From Bacteroidota bacterium (GTDB lineage Bacteria > Bacteroidota > Bacteroidia > Bacteroidales > WCHB1-69), in assembly GCA_009786185.1 (NCBI GenBank), contig WQTS01000118.1, positions 1 to 35,183 of the forward strand: a stretch of DNA of 35,183 bases, written 5' to 3'. The notes beneath the pieces are model-generated. The model saw only the letters and a list, made by a program, of their open reading frames with translations, was not told where the DNA came from and made no database searches. Shown here piece after piece: positions 7,846-19,500 of this stretch; the stretch's first letter is position 1; every line of letters starts with the position of its first letter. The position numbers were made by a program, and so were the translations under genes.

Positions 7846-9581
7846 GATTTAATTCCCAATTCATCCAATTGTGCTTGCGCCACAACCGAAGGCGCATCCA
7901 GCATAGTATCGCGTCCGGAATTGTTTTTTGGGAAAGCGATAAAGTCGCGAATAGATTCGGAGTCGCACAAAATAGCGCACAATCTGTCAAATCCGAAGGC
8001 AATGCCGCCATGCGGCGGACAGCCGTATTGGAATGCGTTCAGCAAAAATCCGAATTGATGTTGCGCTTCTTCGGGTGTAAATCCCAATACAGAGAACATT
8101 TTTTGTTGTAATTCTTTGTTAAAGATACGGATAGAGCCACCGCCAATTTCTGTGCCGTTAATTACCAAGTCGTAAGCATTGGCGTTTACGGCGCCAGGAT
8201 CGGTATCTAATAATGTTATATGTTCCGGTTTAGGCGAAGTAAACGGGTGATGTTTGGCATAATAACGTTGCGTTTCCTCATCCCACTCCAATAATGGAAA
8301 ATCAATTACCCACAATGGTTTATACTCCCCGGCTTTGCGCAATCCAAGCTGTTTGCCCATTTCCAAACGCAATTCACAAAGTTGTTTGCGTACTTTTTCT
8401 ATTTCTCCCGACATAATCAGGATGAGATCTCCGGCTTCAGCATTACATTTTTCTGCTACTGCTTTTAAATCTTCTTGGTCATAAAATTTATCTATTGAAG
8501 ATTTAAACGTACCATCTTGTTGGCAAAGCACATACACTAATCCTCCGGCACCAATTTGTGGTCGTTTTACAAAATCGGTCAGCGCATCTAATTGCTTACG
8601 CGTATAATTTGCGCATTCTTTTGCCACGATGCCCACCACCAATTCCGCATTATTGAAAACGGGAAACTCACGGTGTTTCAATCTGTCATTTAGTTCTACA
8701 AACTGCATTTCGAAACGGATATCCGGTTTGTCGCAACCGTATAAACGCATTGCATCATCAAAAGTTATACGCGGAATGGATTCAATCTCAACGTTTTTAA
8801 CTTTTTTCAGAATATATTTAATCAGCCCTTCAAATGTTTGTAAAACATCTTCTTGCTCAACGAACGACATTTCGCAGTCAATTTGCGTAAATTCGGGTTG
8901 GCGGTCGGCGCGCAAATCTTCATCTCTAAAGCAGCGTACAATTTGAAAATAACGGTCGTAGCCCGAAATCATCAGCAACTGTTTAAATGTTTGCGGCGAT
9001 TGCGGCAGTGCGTAAAACTCTCCTTGGTTCATACGCGAAGGCACGATAAAATCGCGCGCGCCCTCCGGCGTTGATTTTATCAAAAATGGCGTTTCTATTT
9101 CTAAAAAACCAATGTTACTCATATAGTTCCGCAATTCAATTCCAAGATTATGACGAAAAACGAGGTTATTTTTCACCGGATTGCGGCGCAAATCCAAATA
9201 GCGGTACTTCATGCGCAGTTCATCTCCGCCATCCGATTCATCTTCAATAGTAAACGGCGGCACTTCCGATTTATTCAAAACGGTTACTTCATCTACCAAA
9301 ATTTCAATATCGCCGGTAGGAATATTTTTGTTTTTGTTGTAACGTTCGGCAACTACGCCTTTCGCTTGAATGACCCATTCTCTTCCGAAATGTTCGGCGG
9401 TTTTACACAGTTCGGCATTCGATTCGCTATTAAAAACCAATTGCGTTATGCCATATCTGTCGCGCAAATCAATGAACAACATTCCGCCTAATTTTCTGTT
9501 TTTTTGCACCCAGCCACAAAGGGTAACTTGTTGGTTTATGTGGTTAATTGTTAATTCTCCGCAAGTATAAGTTCGTAACAT
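7839..9581 (-). CDS. aspS: Aspartate-tRNA ligase
   Basis: It charges tRNA-Asp with aspartate in the cytoplasm. The 580-residue protein shows the full bacterial class II layout: N-terminal OB-fold anticodon-binding domain ([20 protein letters not shown]), catalytic core with the RYLDLRR and [18 protein letters not shown] segments (motif 2), the bacterial GAD insertion in the middle, and motif 3 in [14 protein letters not shown] near the end. The family's usual length is about 585-600, so it is complete. The last codons ATA TAA coincide with the tail of a small palindromic repeat, so the extreme C-terminus (GIKSI) was probably reset by repeat insertion. Whether it is discriminating for tRNA-Asp or also charges tRNA-Asn cannot be decided from what I see. 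Confidence 0.97.
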   Translation of the reverse strand: MLRTYTCGELTINHINQQVTLCGWVQKNRKLGGMLFIDLRDRYGITQLVFNSESNAELCKTAEHFGREWVIQAKGVVAERYNKNKNIPTGDIEILVDEVTVLNKSEVPPFTIEDESDGGDELRMKYRYLDLRRNPVKNNLVFRHNLGIELRNYMSNIGFLEIETPFLIKSTPEGARDFIVPSRMNQGEFYALPQSPQTFKQLLMISGYDRYFQIVRCFRDEDLRADRQPEFTQIDCEMSFVEQEDVLQTFEGLIKYILKKVKNVEIESIPRITFDDAMRLYGCDKPDIRFEMQFVELNDRLKHREFPVFNNAELVVGIVAKECANYTRKQLDALTDFVKRPQIGAGGLVYVLCQQDGTFKSSIDKFYDQEDLKAVAEKCNAEAGDLILIMSGEIEKVRKQLCELRLEMGKQLGLRKAGEYKPLWVIDFPLLEWDEETQRYYAKHHPFTSPKPEHITLLDTDPGAVNANAYDLVINGTEIGGGSIRIFNKELQQKMFSVLGFTPEEAQHQFGFLLNAFQYGCPPHGGIAFGFDRLCAILCDSESIRDFIAFPKNNSGRDTMLDAPSVVAQAQLDELGIKSI

Positions 9582-9635
9582 CGGTTATATTTTATTAGAA
9601 AGCCTGCAAATATCCACATTTTTTTTACATGGCAT

Positions 9636-11276
9636 GTGTTGAATTTGCAATATTTTGTTTCAGAAACGTTTTATTATAAAAAATATTTTTCTTTGAAAGA
9701 TAATCTGTTTTTTGTTCAAATCTTCATCTTTTTTGCACTTTTTTTTGCATTTAATGATGTTAGTGCGCAACGAAAAAATAATATACGGGCGTTGCACACA
9801 GCGCCCATACAAAATGACACGGTTTATAATACCCATATCACCGTATCTCCCGAAATGGTAAAATTCCTGCAAGAAGCCCGAATTGCCCGCCTCATGGCAA
9901 ACAACACAATTCCCATTCAAAACTACAACACACTCACTCAAAAAATGCTCAATTATTTAGAAAACAACGGTTTTCCATTTGCATCCATTTATTTAGACAG
10001 TATTCTTACAAGAAACGACACCGTGTTTGCCAATCTTGTGATTGACAAAAATTTACGTTGCACATTCGATACCATTGCAGTGCGTGGAAATTTAAAAATA
10101 GCCAGAAGTTATCTGCGAGCGTATCTCAATTTTAAAAATAATAAACCTTACAATGAGTCTATTGTGAGACAGATTCCACGGTTAATCCAAGAAATTCCTT
10201 TTGCTACCGAAACACAAGCTTCCGATATAGAATTTACTGAGGATAAGGCTTCTTTGTATCTTTATTTAGATAAAAAGCGTGTAAATCAATTTGACGGATA
10301 TATCGGATTGGTTCCGGTAAGTGATCTTACCGGAAAAATTGCAGTTTCGGGAGAATTGAATCTGCATTTGATCAATCTGTTTACTATTGGCGAAAGTATT
10401 GATTTGCAATGGCGTTCCACCGAGCGTTTTTCTCAGTTCCTAGAACTGAAAGCCAATTTTCCTTACCTTTTCGGTACTCCGTTTGGCGTTGACGGGCTTT
10501 TTATGTTAGACAAAAAAGATACTACCTATCTAAATATGAACTATATTATTGGATTAAATTATTCATTTTGGGGCTATAATTCTGCCCGTGTCTATTTCGA
10601 TTTTGAAACCTCCAATATTTTGGACAAAACTTTGTATGAAAATGCCGATTTTTTGTCTTATTCCGATTATAGAAAATCGATGTACGGATTTGCTTTCCGT
10701 TTTAGAAGACTTGATTTTATTTACAACCCGCGCAAAGGGTATGACCTCAATTTGAATATTGCGGTAGGTACGCGAAAGATTATTGAAAGTCCTAATGCAA
10801 GCGCTCATTATTATGAGGATGTTGATTTGCTTGCCATTCGATACCGGACATATGGGAAAATAAAAGGCTATGTTCCTTTGCACAAACGTTGGGTGTTAGT
10901 ACTTGGCGCAGAGGGTGGCAGCTTGTTTGGCAAGCAAAACCTCATGAATGAGCTGTTTCGCATTGGCGGCATGAACTCCTTACAAGGTTTTGATGAACTT
11001 TCCATCCGCGCTTCAAGTTATGGCATCGGATTAGCAGAATTGCGTTTTTTGATTGCGAGAATAGCTTACCTCAACACATTTTTTAACGGCGCTTGGTATG
11101 AACAAAAAATTACCGGCAACTATCTGAACGACTTTCCGTTTGGTTTTGGCGCAGGCATCACATTTACCACCAAAGCCGGATTGTTTTATTTAAGTTATGC
11201 GCTTGGAAAACAATTAGGAAATCCTATTTCATTTAAAACGGGGAAAATTCACTTTGGGTTGGCGGTTCAGTTTTAA
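9636..11276 (+). CDS. Omp85/BamA-superfamily outer-membrane protein
   Basis: The 546-residue protein has a secretion signal (hydrophobic FFVQIFIFFALFFAFNDVSAQ), an N-terminal periplasmic part with POTRA-like character (about residues 90-215, for example YLENNGFPFASIYLD and FDTIAVRGNLKIARSYL), and a C-terminal beta-barrel. The barrel contains the Omp85 signature FRIGGMNSLQGFDE and ends in a strand with terminal Phe (HFGLAVQF). Members insert or translocate outer-membrane proteins. It is shorter than a standard BamA and seems to have one or two POTRA units, nearer to TamA or two-partner transporters. The ATG at 9636 leaves a long N-region before the signal; a TTG at 9693 (LKDNLFF) would give a better-shaped signal peptide. 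It stands divergent from aspS and its substrate is unknown. Confidence 0.8.
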   Translation: MLNLQYFVSETFYYKKYFSLKDNLFFVQIFIFFALFFAFNDVSAQRKNNIRALHTAPIQNDTVYNTHITVSPEMVKFLQEARIARLMANNTIPIQNYNTLTQKMLNYLENNGFPFASIYLDSILTRNDTVFANLVIDKNLRCTFDTIAVRGNLKIARSYLRAYLNFKNNKPYNESIVRQIPRLIQEIPFATETQASDIEFTEDKASLYLYLDKKRVNQFDGYIGLVPVSDLTGKIAVSGELNLHLINLFTIGESIDLQWRSTERFSQFLELKANFPYLFGTPFGVDGLFMLDKKDTTYLNMNYIIGLNYSFWGYNSARVYFDFETSNILDKTLYENADFLSYSDYRKSMYGFAFRFRRLDFIYNPRKGYDLNLNIAVGTRKIIESPNASAHYYEDVDLLAIRYRTYGKIKGYVPLHKRWVLVLGAEGGSLFGKQNLMNELFRIGGMNSLQGFDELSIRASSYGIGLAELRFLIARIAYLNTFFNGAWYEQKITGNYLNDFPFGFGAGITFTTKAGLFYLSYALGKQLGNPISFKTGKIHFGLAVQF

Positions 11277-11331
11277 TATTTTTAATCCTGCAAATCTTAC
11301 CAATCTTGCAAGAATCTTGATTCAAAACTTA

Positions 11332-12384
11332 TTATGGCACCGTAAATATCGCCCTAAACAACCCTATACACGCCACTTTCTTCCCTGTGCGAATACAATG
11401 AAACGTTGGCTGAATAGCGATATTTTCCATAATTTGATACTGCCATGTAATTTCCATGGTTTGTTCTCGAATATCGGTATATATAGCTTCGTTGAAATAT
11501 ATGCCTAATTGGTCTTTTTTCTGTTTAGTGAACAAACCTGCAAAATAGCCTCCTGCCGCATAATAGAACTTACATTCACTTTTTTTGTAGGGCGCAATTC
11601 CGCCATGAATGAGAAATCCAATCTCCCTCCTATCATTGTCAAATACCGTTTGCTCTATCGCGCCCCAAAGAGAATATGCTGCGTTGTATTTTCCAAAAGC
11701 ATGGACGAGAATTCCTATAGAATAGACTCCGCTGCCAAATTTATTTTGACTATAACTCAGCTCCGATAAACCGGCAATGCCATCTTCACGAGGGTTAACA
11801 GTAAAAGAACGTAAAGGATTTCTACGCGGATCGTGAGCCACACCGTTATACAGACTTGATTTGAGCAGCCAGTTTTCCGTTGGTTGGTATTCTACATGCA
11901 AACAAACCGCCGATAAAGGATAGTTAGCTAACGGGAAATTGGCGTCTAATGTTGGGAATATTCCTGCCGAACTGTTTGTAAAAAGCGTAGTATAGGGTGT
12001 TGCAAAGTAATCAATGTTCACATTTCGCACACCGCCAAACAGGGAGACTTTGTCCCACCGGTGCGTATATCCTAACAAAAACGGATTGAGTATCAGATTA
12101 TCTTCATCAATATTGGAAAAATCCATTAAATCGTCAATAATTCGTTCGTTAAAGACGCTATAAATGGTGATAAGATCGATGTTAAAGCTTCCGTTTTTCC
12201 AGCGTTTGCTTATTTTTTCGGTCGGCAATTCACCCATGAGCGATAAAAGATTTACCCAATTGAATTTTTTTCCGAAATTGCTTTGTATTTCTGTGTAATA
12301 CTCTACAGTAAAGTATGTAGTGTCTTGCGCAGCCGTTGTGCCGATAACCATCAACCCTACAGAAATAATCAGCCATTTTTTCAT
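11332..12384 (-). CDS. Putative outer-membrane porin, OprB-like
   Basis: The 350-residue product has a signal peptide (KKWLIISVGLMVIGTTAAQ) and alternating beta-barrel segments rich in aromatic residues. The order of segments resembles carbohydrate-selective porins of the OprB type: an early GGVRNVNIDYF strand, the middle LSAVCLHVEYQPTENWLLKSSLYNG, and a C-terminal ITWQYQIMENIAIQPTFHCI followed by a last strand. OprB porins let sugars diffuse across the outer membrane. The match is by pattern only, so a general barrel protein is the alternative. It lies convergent to the Omp85 gene and divergent from corA, with which it shares a short intergenic region. Confidence 0.6.
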   Translation of the reverse strand: MKKWLIISVGLMVIGTTAAQDTTYFTVEYYTEIQSNFGKKFNWVNLLSLMGELPTEKISKRWKNGSFNIDLITIYSVFNERIIDDLMDFSNIDEDNLILNPFLLGYTHRWDKVSLFGGVRNVNIDYFATPYTTLFTNSSAGIFPTLDANFPLANYPLSAVCLHVEYQPTENWLLKSSLYNGVAHDPRRNPLRSFTVNPREDGIAGLSELSYSQNKFGSGVYSIGILVHAFGKYNAAYSLWGAIEQTVFDNDRREIGFLIHGGIAPYKKSECKFYYAAGGYFAGLFTKQKKDQLGIYFNEAIYTDIREQTMEITWQYQIMENIAIQPTFHCIRTGKKVACIGLFRAIFTVP

Positions 12385-12388
12385 GCGG

Positions 12389-12396
12389 CAAAATTA
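12389..12396 (-). promoter_or_regulatory. Possible -7 box for the OprB-like gene
   Basis: On the minus strand this reads TAATTTTG, an exact match to the Bacteroidota -7 consensus TAnnTTTG. It ends only four bases before the start codon, so a transcript from it would be almost leaderless. No TTTG box was seen at -33, so this is weak. Confidence 0.3.
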
Positions 12397-12407
12397 AATT
12401 TTTTCTA

Positions 12408-12415
12408 TATCTTTG
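12408..12415 (+). promoter_or_regulatory. Possible -7 box for corA
   Basis: TATCTTTG matches the Bacteroidota -7 consensus TAnnTTTG exactly. Transcription from here would give corA a leader of about 150 bases. No clear -33 TTTG lies upstream. Confidence 0.4.
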
Positions 12416-12461
12416 CGCCGCAAAAAAGCAATCTATTTATTCACTTAAAAACGAGTATATC

Positions 12462-12518
12462 ATGGACGACGGATGGCCTAGTTGCAAGATTATGAGAAAC
12501 CGGTCGCAGCGATATTAA
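12462..12518 (+). other. Possible leader peptide/structured leader of corA
   Basis: Between the predicted corA promoter and the corA start lies a short reading frame for an 18-residue peptide, MDDGWPSCKIMRNRSQRY. Its last codons overlap a 7-base-pair stem, AGCGATA/TATCGCT, that spans 12508 to about 12538. Leader peptides that control corA are known in enterobacteria, so a Mg-responsive leader is conceivable. It does not match the M-box consensus as I know it. Support is limited to position and structure. Confidence 0.25.
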
Positions 12519-12571
12519 TTCGTTTTTAAACTATCGCTTCGGCAAATGTAGAACCATTAAAAAAAGAAGCG

Positions 12572-13501
12572 ATGATTAAGTATTTAGTATGTACAAAAGG
12601 CTTTTACGAAGTTGAAAAATATTCTTCGAAAGCTTGGGTGTGCGTAATGACTCCTACCCCTGAAGAGCAAATTTTCTTAACGGAAGAGTTTGGCGTTCCC
12701 GAGCCGTTTTTGAAAGACATTGAAGATAACGAAGAGCGCCCCCGTGTAGAATATGAAGACGGTTGGCGTATGATTATTATCCGGGTGCCCTTTAAATCGT
12801 TGGAACAAGAGAACCTCTACACTACGGTTCCACTCGGTATTTTAACCTCCGGCGAAAAGTTCATTACCGTTTGTCACAGCGAAGTAGAAATGGTGGAGGA
12901 TTTTATAAAATACACCCGTCGTAAAAACTTTGAAGAAAAAAACGCCGCCGATCTTACGCTGCATCTACAACTTTCGGCTGCCGTTTGGTTTTTGAAGTAT
13001 CTGAAAATGATAAATTATGAAATTAAAGATGCAGAGGAGCAATTGCAAACTTCTGTTAGAAATGAAGAATTATTAGAGTTAATGCGCTTGGAAAAAACGT
13101 TAGTCTATTTTATTACTTCCATACGCGGCAATGAAATTTTGTTGCAAAAATTTCAAAGCATCTTAAAACTACGTCGCGCAAAATACGACGACGATCTATT
13201 TGAAGATGTGGAGATTGAAATGCAACAAGCGCGCACCGTAGCCAATGTATACAGCGAAGTTTTGGCAGGTATGATGGACGCATTTGCTGCCATTATTAAT
13301 AACAACTTAAACGTGGTTATGAAACGTTTAACCTCAATTTCCATTATATTGATGCTACCCACTTTGATAGCAAGTTATTATGGCATGAACTTGGAAGAAG
13401 GCACCACCATTTATAATCCATCGTTTTATATAGTAATAGTCGCTACTTTACTTTTAGCTTCCCTTATTGTGATGTTTTTTAGAAAAAAACGCTGGTTGTA
13501 A
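12572..13501 (+). CDS. corA: CorA-family magnesium/divalent-cation channel
   Basis: This inner-membrane channel takes up Mg2+ (and often Co2+ or Ni2+) as a pentamer. The 309-residue protein has the large acidic cytoplasmic domain with long helices, then two membrane segments at the C-terminus: about residues 250-270, ending in the family signature YYGMN (GMN at 271-273), and about 285-303, followed by a basic tail RKKRW. The loop after GMN is NLEEG. The length is typical. The gene is a single-gene transcript with a leader of about 150 bases. It runs toward the giant surface-protein gene, whose stop lies 17 bp past its own, with no evident terminator between them. Confidence 0.95.
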   Translation: MIKYLVCTKGFYEVEKYSSKAWVCVMTPTPEEQIFLTEEFGVPEPFLKDIEDNEERPRVEYEDGWRMIIIRVPFKSLEQENLYTTVPLGILTSGEKFITVCHSEVEMVEDFIKYTRRKNFEEKNAADLTLHLQLSAAVWFLKYLKMINYEIKDAEEQLQTSVRNEELLELMRLEKTLVYFITSIRGNEILLQKFQSILKLRRAKYDDDLFEDVEIEMQQARTVANVYSEVLAGMMDAFAAIINNNLNVVMKRLTSISIILMLPTLIASYYGMNLEEGTTIYNPSFYIVIVATLLLASLIVMFFRKKRWL

Positions 13502-13518
13502 ATTGGAGATTTCTTATC

Positions 13519-16500
13519 TTAATCATCCAAAATACATCTCACACTTATCGCATCCGCTCTCGTTATTTCCAAAATTTCAAATTGGCTACAATAATAGTGT
13601 AATACTGCTGCAATACCGGTAGTAGCACCGGGCATATCGGATGACCACCACGCTGTGTATCCTAACAAATCTTCAAAACGATTCGACGCGCTGCTGTAAT
13701 AACCTGCGCCGCGTGCATCAAATTGTAAATCATTGGTGTTATTACCGGGTAGCCAATATACCGGATTTCTCAAATCGTTTATATTACATGTATTCAGCAG
13801 CGCCCACTCGGCAGAAGTTGGAATACGCCAGCCATCGGGACACAATGTGCGGTCACCTGCTCGTGTAGATAGCGGGAATGCCGCCTCGTAGGTATAAAGC
13901 AATCCAAAATTATCGGCATTTTGGTTTTCATCAGGGAAAAGTGAAGACACGTATGTTTTAGGCTCCGGAGTAATGTTTGTGCCATCTTGATATTTTGTGC
14001 CACGTACATTTTCTTTATACCAACAATATCCCATCAATTCTACAACATTATACGTTATTGTATTGATATTGTCGGTTATTTGCGTTGGACAAGCCTGTCT
14101 TACAGTGATTGTTCCGGTTGCCGTAGCTGTTTCACAAACCCCTGTAACGGTTACTGTATAATTAAATACTCCTTCATTACTTGGTATGCCGCTAATGGTT
14201 AGCACATCATCCAACCATACTCCATTAATGCCCGGAGGTAAATTTGCAACCGTAACATCCACAGCATCCGTAGTAATATAAGTAATATTAGTTAACGTTC
14301 CCCCAACACGAAGAGTTTGTGCATCTGTGCCGGCGCCGGAAGTTAATGTAACAGTAGGATCCGGAATCATGGTGATCTCCTTTGCTTCGCTTACCACGTC
14401 TCCACAAATAGGATTCGTTACTACTGTTCTAAACCAAGTGGTTTGGGTTAAGCCGCCGGTAGCTAAAGTTGCCGAGGTTTCACCCAAGATATTCGCAAAC
14501 CCTGCTGTTGCACTCGTAGTAGAGCTTTGCCATTGGATAGAACCTTCATAATCATTCAATGTTAATGTAGTTCCCATATCGTAGCAAACAAACTCCTCAT
14601 CTGCCGTAATGTAGCCTTCTACAGCAATAGCAATAACGCTAACTATTACCGGATTACTGGTTACGGTATTGCAACCGGTACCTGTCATAGCAGCAATAAG
14701 CTGGTATTCGTGATCATCCGGAACTGTTATGCCCAATATGTTCAACGTACTTGTTCCGTTGCTTGCAGCGGTATATATTGCGCCGGCGGGTGTGCCGTTT
14801 GCTATATTCCCCCACGTTCCGCTATTGTTATACTGCCATTGATAAATTGGAATGCCTGTGCCGTTAGACAACGTACTGCTAAGGGTGGTCTCCCCGCCTT
14901 CGCAAATAGAGGTATTACTTGCTATTGGGGTAGACAAAGTAGGTTGAGGCACAACGGTTATTAAAACGGTATCGCTATAGGCAAGTGGGCAAACGCCGCT
15001 TTGCACTGCTGCGCGATAATAAGTATTCGTTGTTAATACACCCATTTCTGCACTTGTTAAAGTTGTGGTTACATTTGCAATAGTGGCAAATGATGCAAAA
15101 TTATCTATAGAATATTGCCATTCGATAACTGTGCCATTATTACCTGACAATGTTAATGGTTCAGGCATCCCACCGGTACAAATTGTTTGAGCTTCTGATA
15201 TTGTGCCCGGTACGGTAGTTGACTCTACTGTTACCGATAATGTTGTATTAGAACAATCCGTAACATTATCTGTAAAAGTAAAAGTTGCCGAACCTGCTGA
15301 CACACCGGTTACAAGACCAGTATTATCCACTGTGGCAACAGTCTCATCACTACTCACCCATGTACCATCTATAGTGGGTGATAATTGAGTGGTTGAAGCC
15401 ACACAAATAGTATTTGCACCGGTAATGGAAACAGTAGGCAATGGGTTTACTGTTATTGTTATTTCCGCATTATCATTTACACATTTAAGATCGTTTGGAT
15501 CAATAATAGTTACACTAATTATTGCCTCTCCTGCGTCTTCCCATGAAATTTCTATGGAATAATTGTCAAGGGCGCCGCCTTGATTACCACCGCTAAGTAC
15601 CGTGAATGTGGCATCGCCGGTAATGATCCATGTATATTCGTAAGCCTTGTTATTTACATTTGATAATGTATAAGTTTTTATATCGCCGCTACATACTTCA
15701 TCGGTATCAGGATCGAACTCCGGATAGATACTTTCGCTTACGGTTAGCGTAAAAAATATGGTTTCTACCGGTGTGAGATTTTGGCAGGTGGTTGATGTAT
15801 TATAAACGGAGAAGGTGAAAGTCACAATTTCTTCACCGCCTAAAGTATAAGTATTAACGCCATCAAACGTTCCTAAATAACTTGTACCGTTTATTGTCCA
15901 TACGCCGGTACCGTATTCAATATATTGCTCCCAGTCGGGTAATTCATACTCCAAATCGTGTGCGCAAACAAAAACTGTTGTCGGCTCTCCGGTCGGCAAA
16001 TCGATTTCCGCTGTCGGCTGTACCGTAATTAGAACAGTATCACTATAAGTTGATGGACAAACGCCGTTTTGAACTACTGCCCGATAATAAGTGTTGGTTG
16101 TTAAGGAGCTCAATGGCAAAGTGCTTAAACCTGCACTGCCGGAAACGGTAACAATATTCAAATTAAAATTATCAGTGGAAGATTCCCAGCGGACAATAGC
16201 GCCGGTATTGCCCGTGAGTTCCAACGGATTGGGCGTACTGCCGCTGCAAATGGTTTGCGCTGAAGAGATAGTGCCACCTACGGAGGTTGGATCTACCGTA
16301 ATTAAAACAGTATCGCTATAAGTGGGAGGGCAAACGCCATTTTGTACCATTGCCCGATAGTAACGGTTTGCGGTTAAATTGCCCATTTCAGCACTCGTTA
16401 AAGTTGTGGTTGCATTTGCAATAGTGGTAAATGTTGCAAAGTTATCTATAGAATATTGCCATTCCACAACATTGCCTACAATAGTACCGCCTAATGTTAA

Positions 16501-19500
16501 TGGAGCAGGTGTATCACCACTGCAAATCACTTGAGCTGATGATATTGTGCCCGGTAGTGTCGCTGTTTCCACCGTCAATATCCATTCGCCTGTTGAAAAC
16601 ACTCCGGAGGTATTACAAGTGCCGTCCATGGCTTCGCGATAAAAAGTATAAGCACCTGCTATGGTAGTGTAGGCTTCTCCCGGTGTGTAAGTTGGATCCG
16701 TAGCTCCGCCAATAGGACCATACTCATCATACCATTGGTACGAATAAATGCCGTCTCCACCGGAGGCAGCTGTTACGCTTGTAATTTCGGAAGCACTCTC
16801 ACCTACACAAATAGTTTCATTTCCAGTGATTATTTCACCCGGATTAAATTCAAGATATACCGCAATTAAAACAGGACTACTAAATGCTTCAGAGCAGACA
16901 CCATTTGTCACTACGGTTCTAAACCACGTATTTTGCATTAAATCTCCGGTAAATAGAGTTTCATTTGTTTCATCCAAAATATCTGTAAACCCTTCCGTAC
17001 CGCTTATAATTGAGCTTTGCCATTGGATGTTGCCCATATAGTTATTCAAAGTTAACATGGTTCCCGTATTGTAGCAAACAATGGTTTTAGCCTCCGTAAT
17101 GTTACCTGCAACAGACGAAGGATCAATAACTAAAGTAAACACTTTCGTTGCTACCGCTGTTCCTGTTTGACAAGGAGTTTCTGTATTGAAAACAGAAAAA
17201 GTAAACACTACGATTCCGGCTGCACCATTTATAGTATAATCACGACCACTTAAGCTGCCGCCAACTGCAGTACTTCCTGTAATGTTCCATTCGCCACGAC
17301 CATTAATCACATATTCCGCTTCCCAATCGGGCAATTCGTAAGCAATTTGGGTTACACAAATTATGTCTTCGTCTGTTATAGAAGAAACATCAAATACTGC
17401 TTCGGGGTTAACAATTATGGTAATATCTTCGTATTGCCCATCGCATCCATCCAAGGTTGGGGTTACACGGTAGACTACAGAGCCGCTTGCCGTGGAATCG
17501 GTTAACGTTAATTCTTGCTCTATGACAAATGCTGAGCCGTTTGTAGCTCCTGAAACATTTGTACTGGTTTGCACCCATGAAAAAGTTGTGCCTGCCAAAC
17601 CTGATGTCAATGTTATATCAGTGATTCCGCCGTTGCAAATAGGTGTTGTGCCGGTAATAGAAACGTTCGGCAACGGTTTTACGGTTACGATTATTTCCGC
17701 ATCGCCTTCTACGCATTCCGGATTCTCCGGGTCGGTAACAGCTACGCTAATTGTAGCGTTTCCGGGGTTCTCCCATAAAATTGTTATAGAATAATTATTA
17801 GGTGCACCATTCCCATTACCTCCGCTAACTACTTTCCATCCGGCATCACCAGTAATATTCCATATATATTCATATTCTATATCCATCACATTTAACACAT
17901 AAATCTCCGTAGTTCCGCTACACACTGTATCTGTATCTGAATTAAATGTCGGATAAACACTCTCGCTCACGTTTAAAGTAAGAATTACAGAATCTACGGG
18001 ATTATCTTTTTGACAAGAAGCTGCTGTATTGTAAATTAAGAAAGTAAAGGTTACTACTTCTTCTACATTAGCTAAAGTGTAAACATTACCGGTAAACGTT
18101 CCTTGATAATCTATACCTGCCTCGCCATTTATCCTCCATACGCCTTCCCCATTAATAACGTAGGGAGACCCATTCCAATTTGGCAATGAGTAACTTACAT
18201 CGTGAGCACAAACGGAAACGGTTTGTGCTCTCTGTAAAGCAGTTGTAGCCATTGGTTGTACAATAAGCGTATAACTTCCGCTTGAAGATACAGGTGTAGT
18301 CTGACAAGTGCCATCATTAGCGCTGCGAGTATAAACAATAGTTATGTCTGTAGTACCTGTATTTATTCTATCTGACTGAGGAATAGTATAAGTAGCACTG
18401 TTAGTACCTGAAATTAATGTGCCGTTTCTATACCATTGATACGTAATGTTGTTATCGCCGCCGCTGGCAGGGATCGAACTACCAATGCTTGCGGGATCAA
18501 TCGCGCCTGAACAAATGGTAGATGATCCCGATACTATCTCGCCCGCAACAAATACGGGACGTACAGTAACGTATGCGCTTGCTGAACGCAGACTACCCAA
18601 TAAAGTTGTCCCGGAAACCGATAAACCGGGGACATTACTTGAAACATTTGTTGCATTTGGATAATTGATATTGTATGTTGCTATTACCCAGTATTCTCCT
18701 GCATCTGCAACCTGAACATTAGTGATCGTATAAGTATTTCCAGTTATTCCCGTAAGTGGCGAACCATCCTTATACCACTGATAAGTAACACCTGGCGTTT
18801 GTGCACAAATAGACATGTTTACCGTGTTACCGATACAATAGGTTCCGGTACCGGAAACAAGAGCGGTTGGAATGTCATAAGAGATAAGCACACGGCCGCC
18901 AGAGCCATGTCCGCCGGGTTCACTGAGACCATATCCGGAACTCCCACCACCACCGGGATTACAGCCATTATTGCCGACACCTGTACTGCTCAACACACTA
19001 CCACCAATACCACCATTAGGACCACCGGCAGTACCTCCAACACCACCGGTTCCACTACCGGCACTGCCACCGTTTGAACCTGCAATATTTATGTTGCCAT
19101 TTCCGGAAGTACCGCCTCCGGCACCGGTAGCACTACCATCGGTTCCACCAAATGGGCCTCTATAAGTGCCTCCAACTCCTCCGTTCGCACGAATAGTAAT
19201 ATTGTTGTATGTAACATAGCTTTGTCCGCCCGTTCTACCTGAATTACTACCGCTTTCCCCTCTTGCTCCACCGCCGCCTACTTGCCCAGTAATACTATTA
19301 CCTGTTCCGGTGCCAAAATTCAGCGAAATATAACCACCGCCACCGCCACCGCCGCCATGTCCTCCTAATGAAGAAGTACCACCGGCGCCACCGCCACCGC
19401 CATAAGCTTGCCCTGAGATGTTGGTTGCACAGGAAGGAAGAGGTGCAGTAAAAGAATAAGTGCCTGGTGCGCTTGATCCTGTGGATGCGATACATGGACG

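Noticed and set aside
12416..12571. M-box or other known metal riboswitch ahead of corA
   Set aside because: The conserved M-box core sequences as I know them are not present; only a simple stem and a short frame can be seen.
14327..18664. Several plus-strand frames of 60-100 codons opposite the surface-protein gene
   Set aside because: They are shadow frames of the repetitive Ig-like modules, with no independent signals.
18880..19420. Repetitive CCACCG-rich DNA that could suggest a CRISPR or satellite array
   Set aside because: It is the coding DNA of the glycine-rich region (GGN codons on the minus strand); there are no regular spacers.
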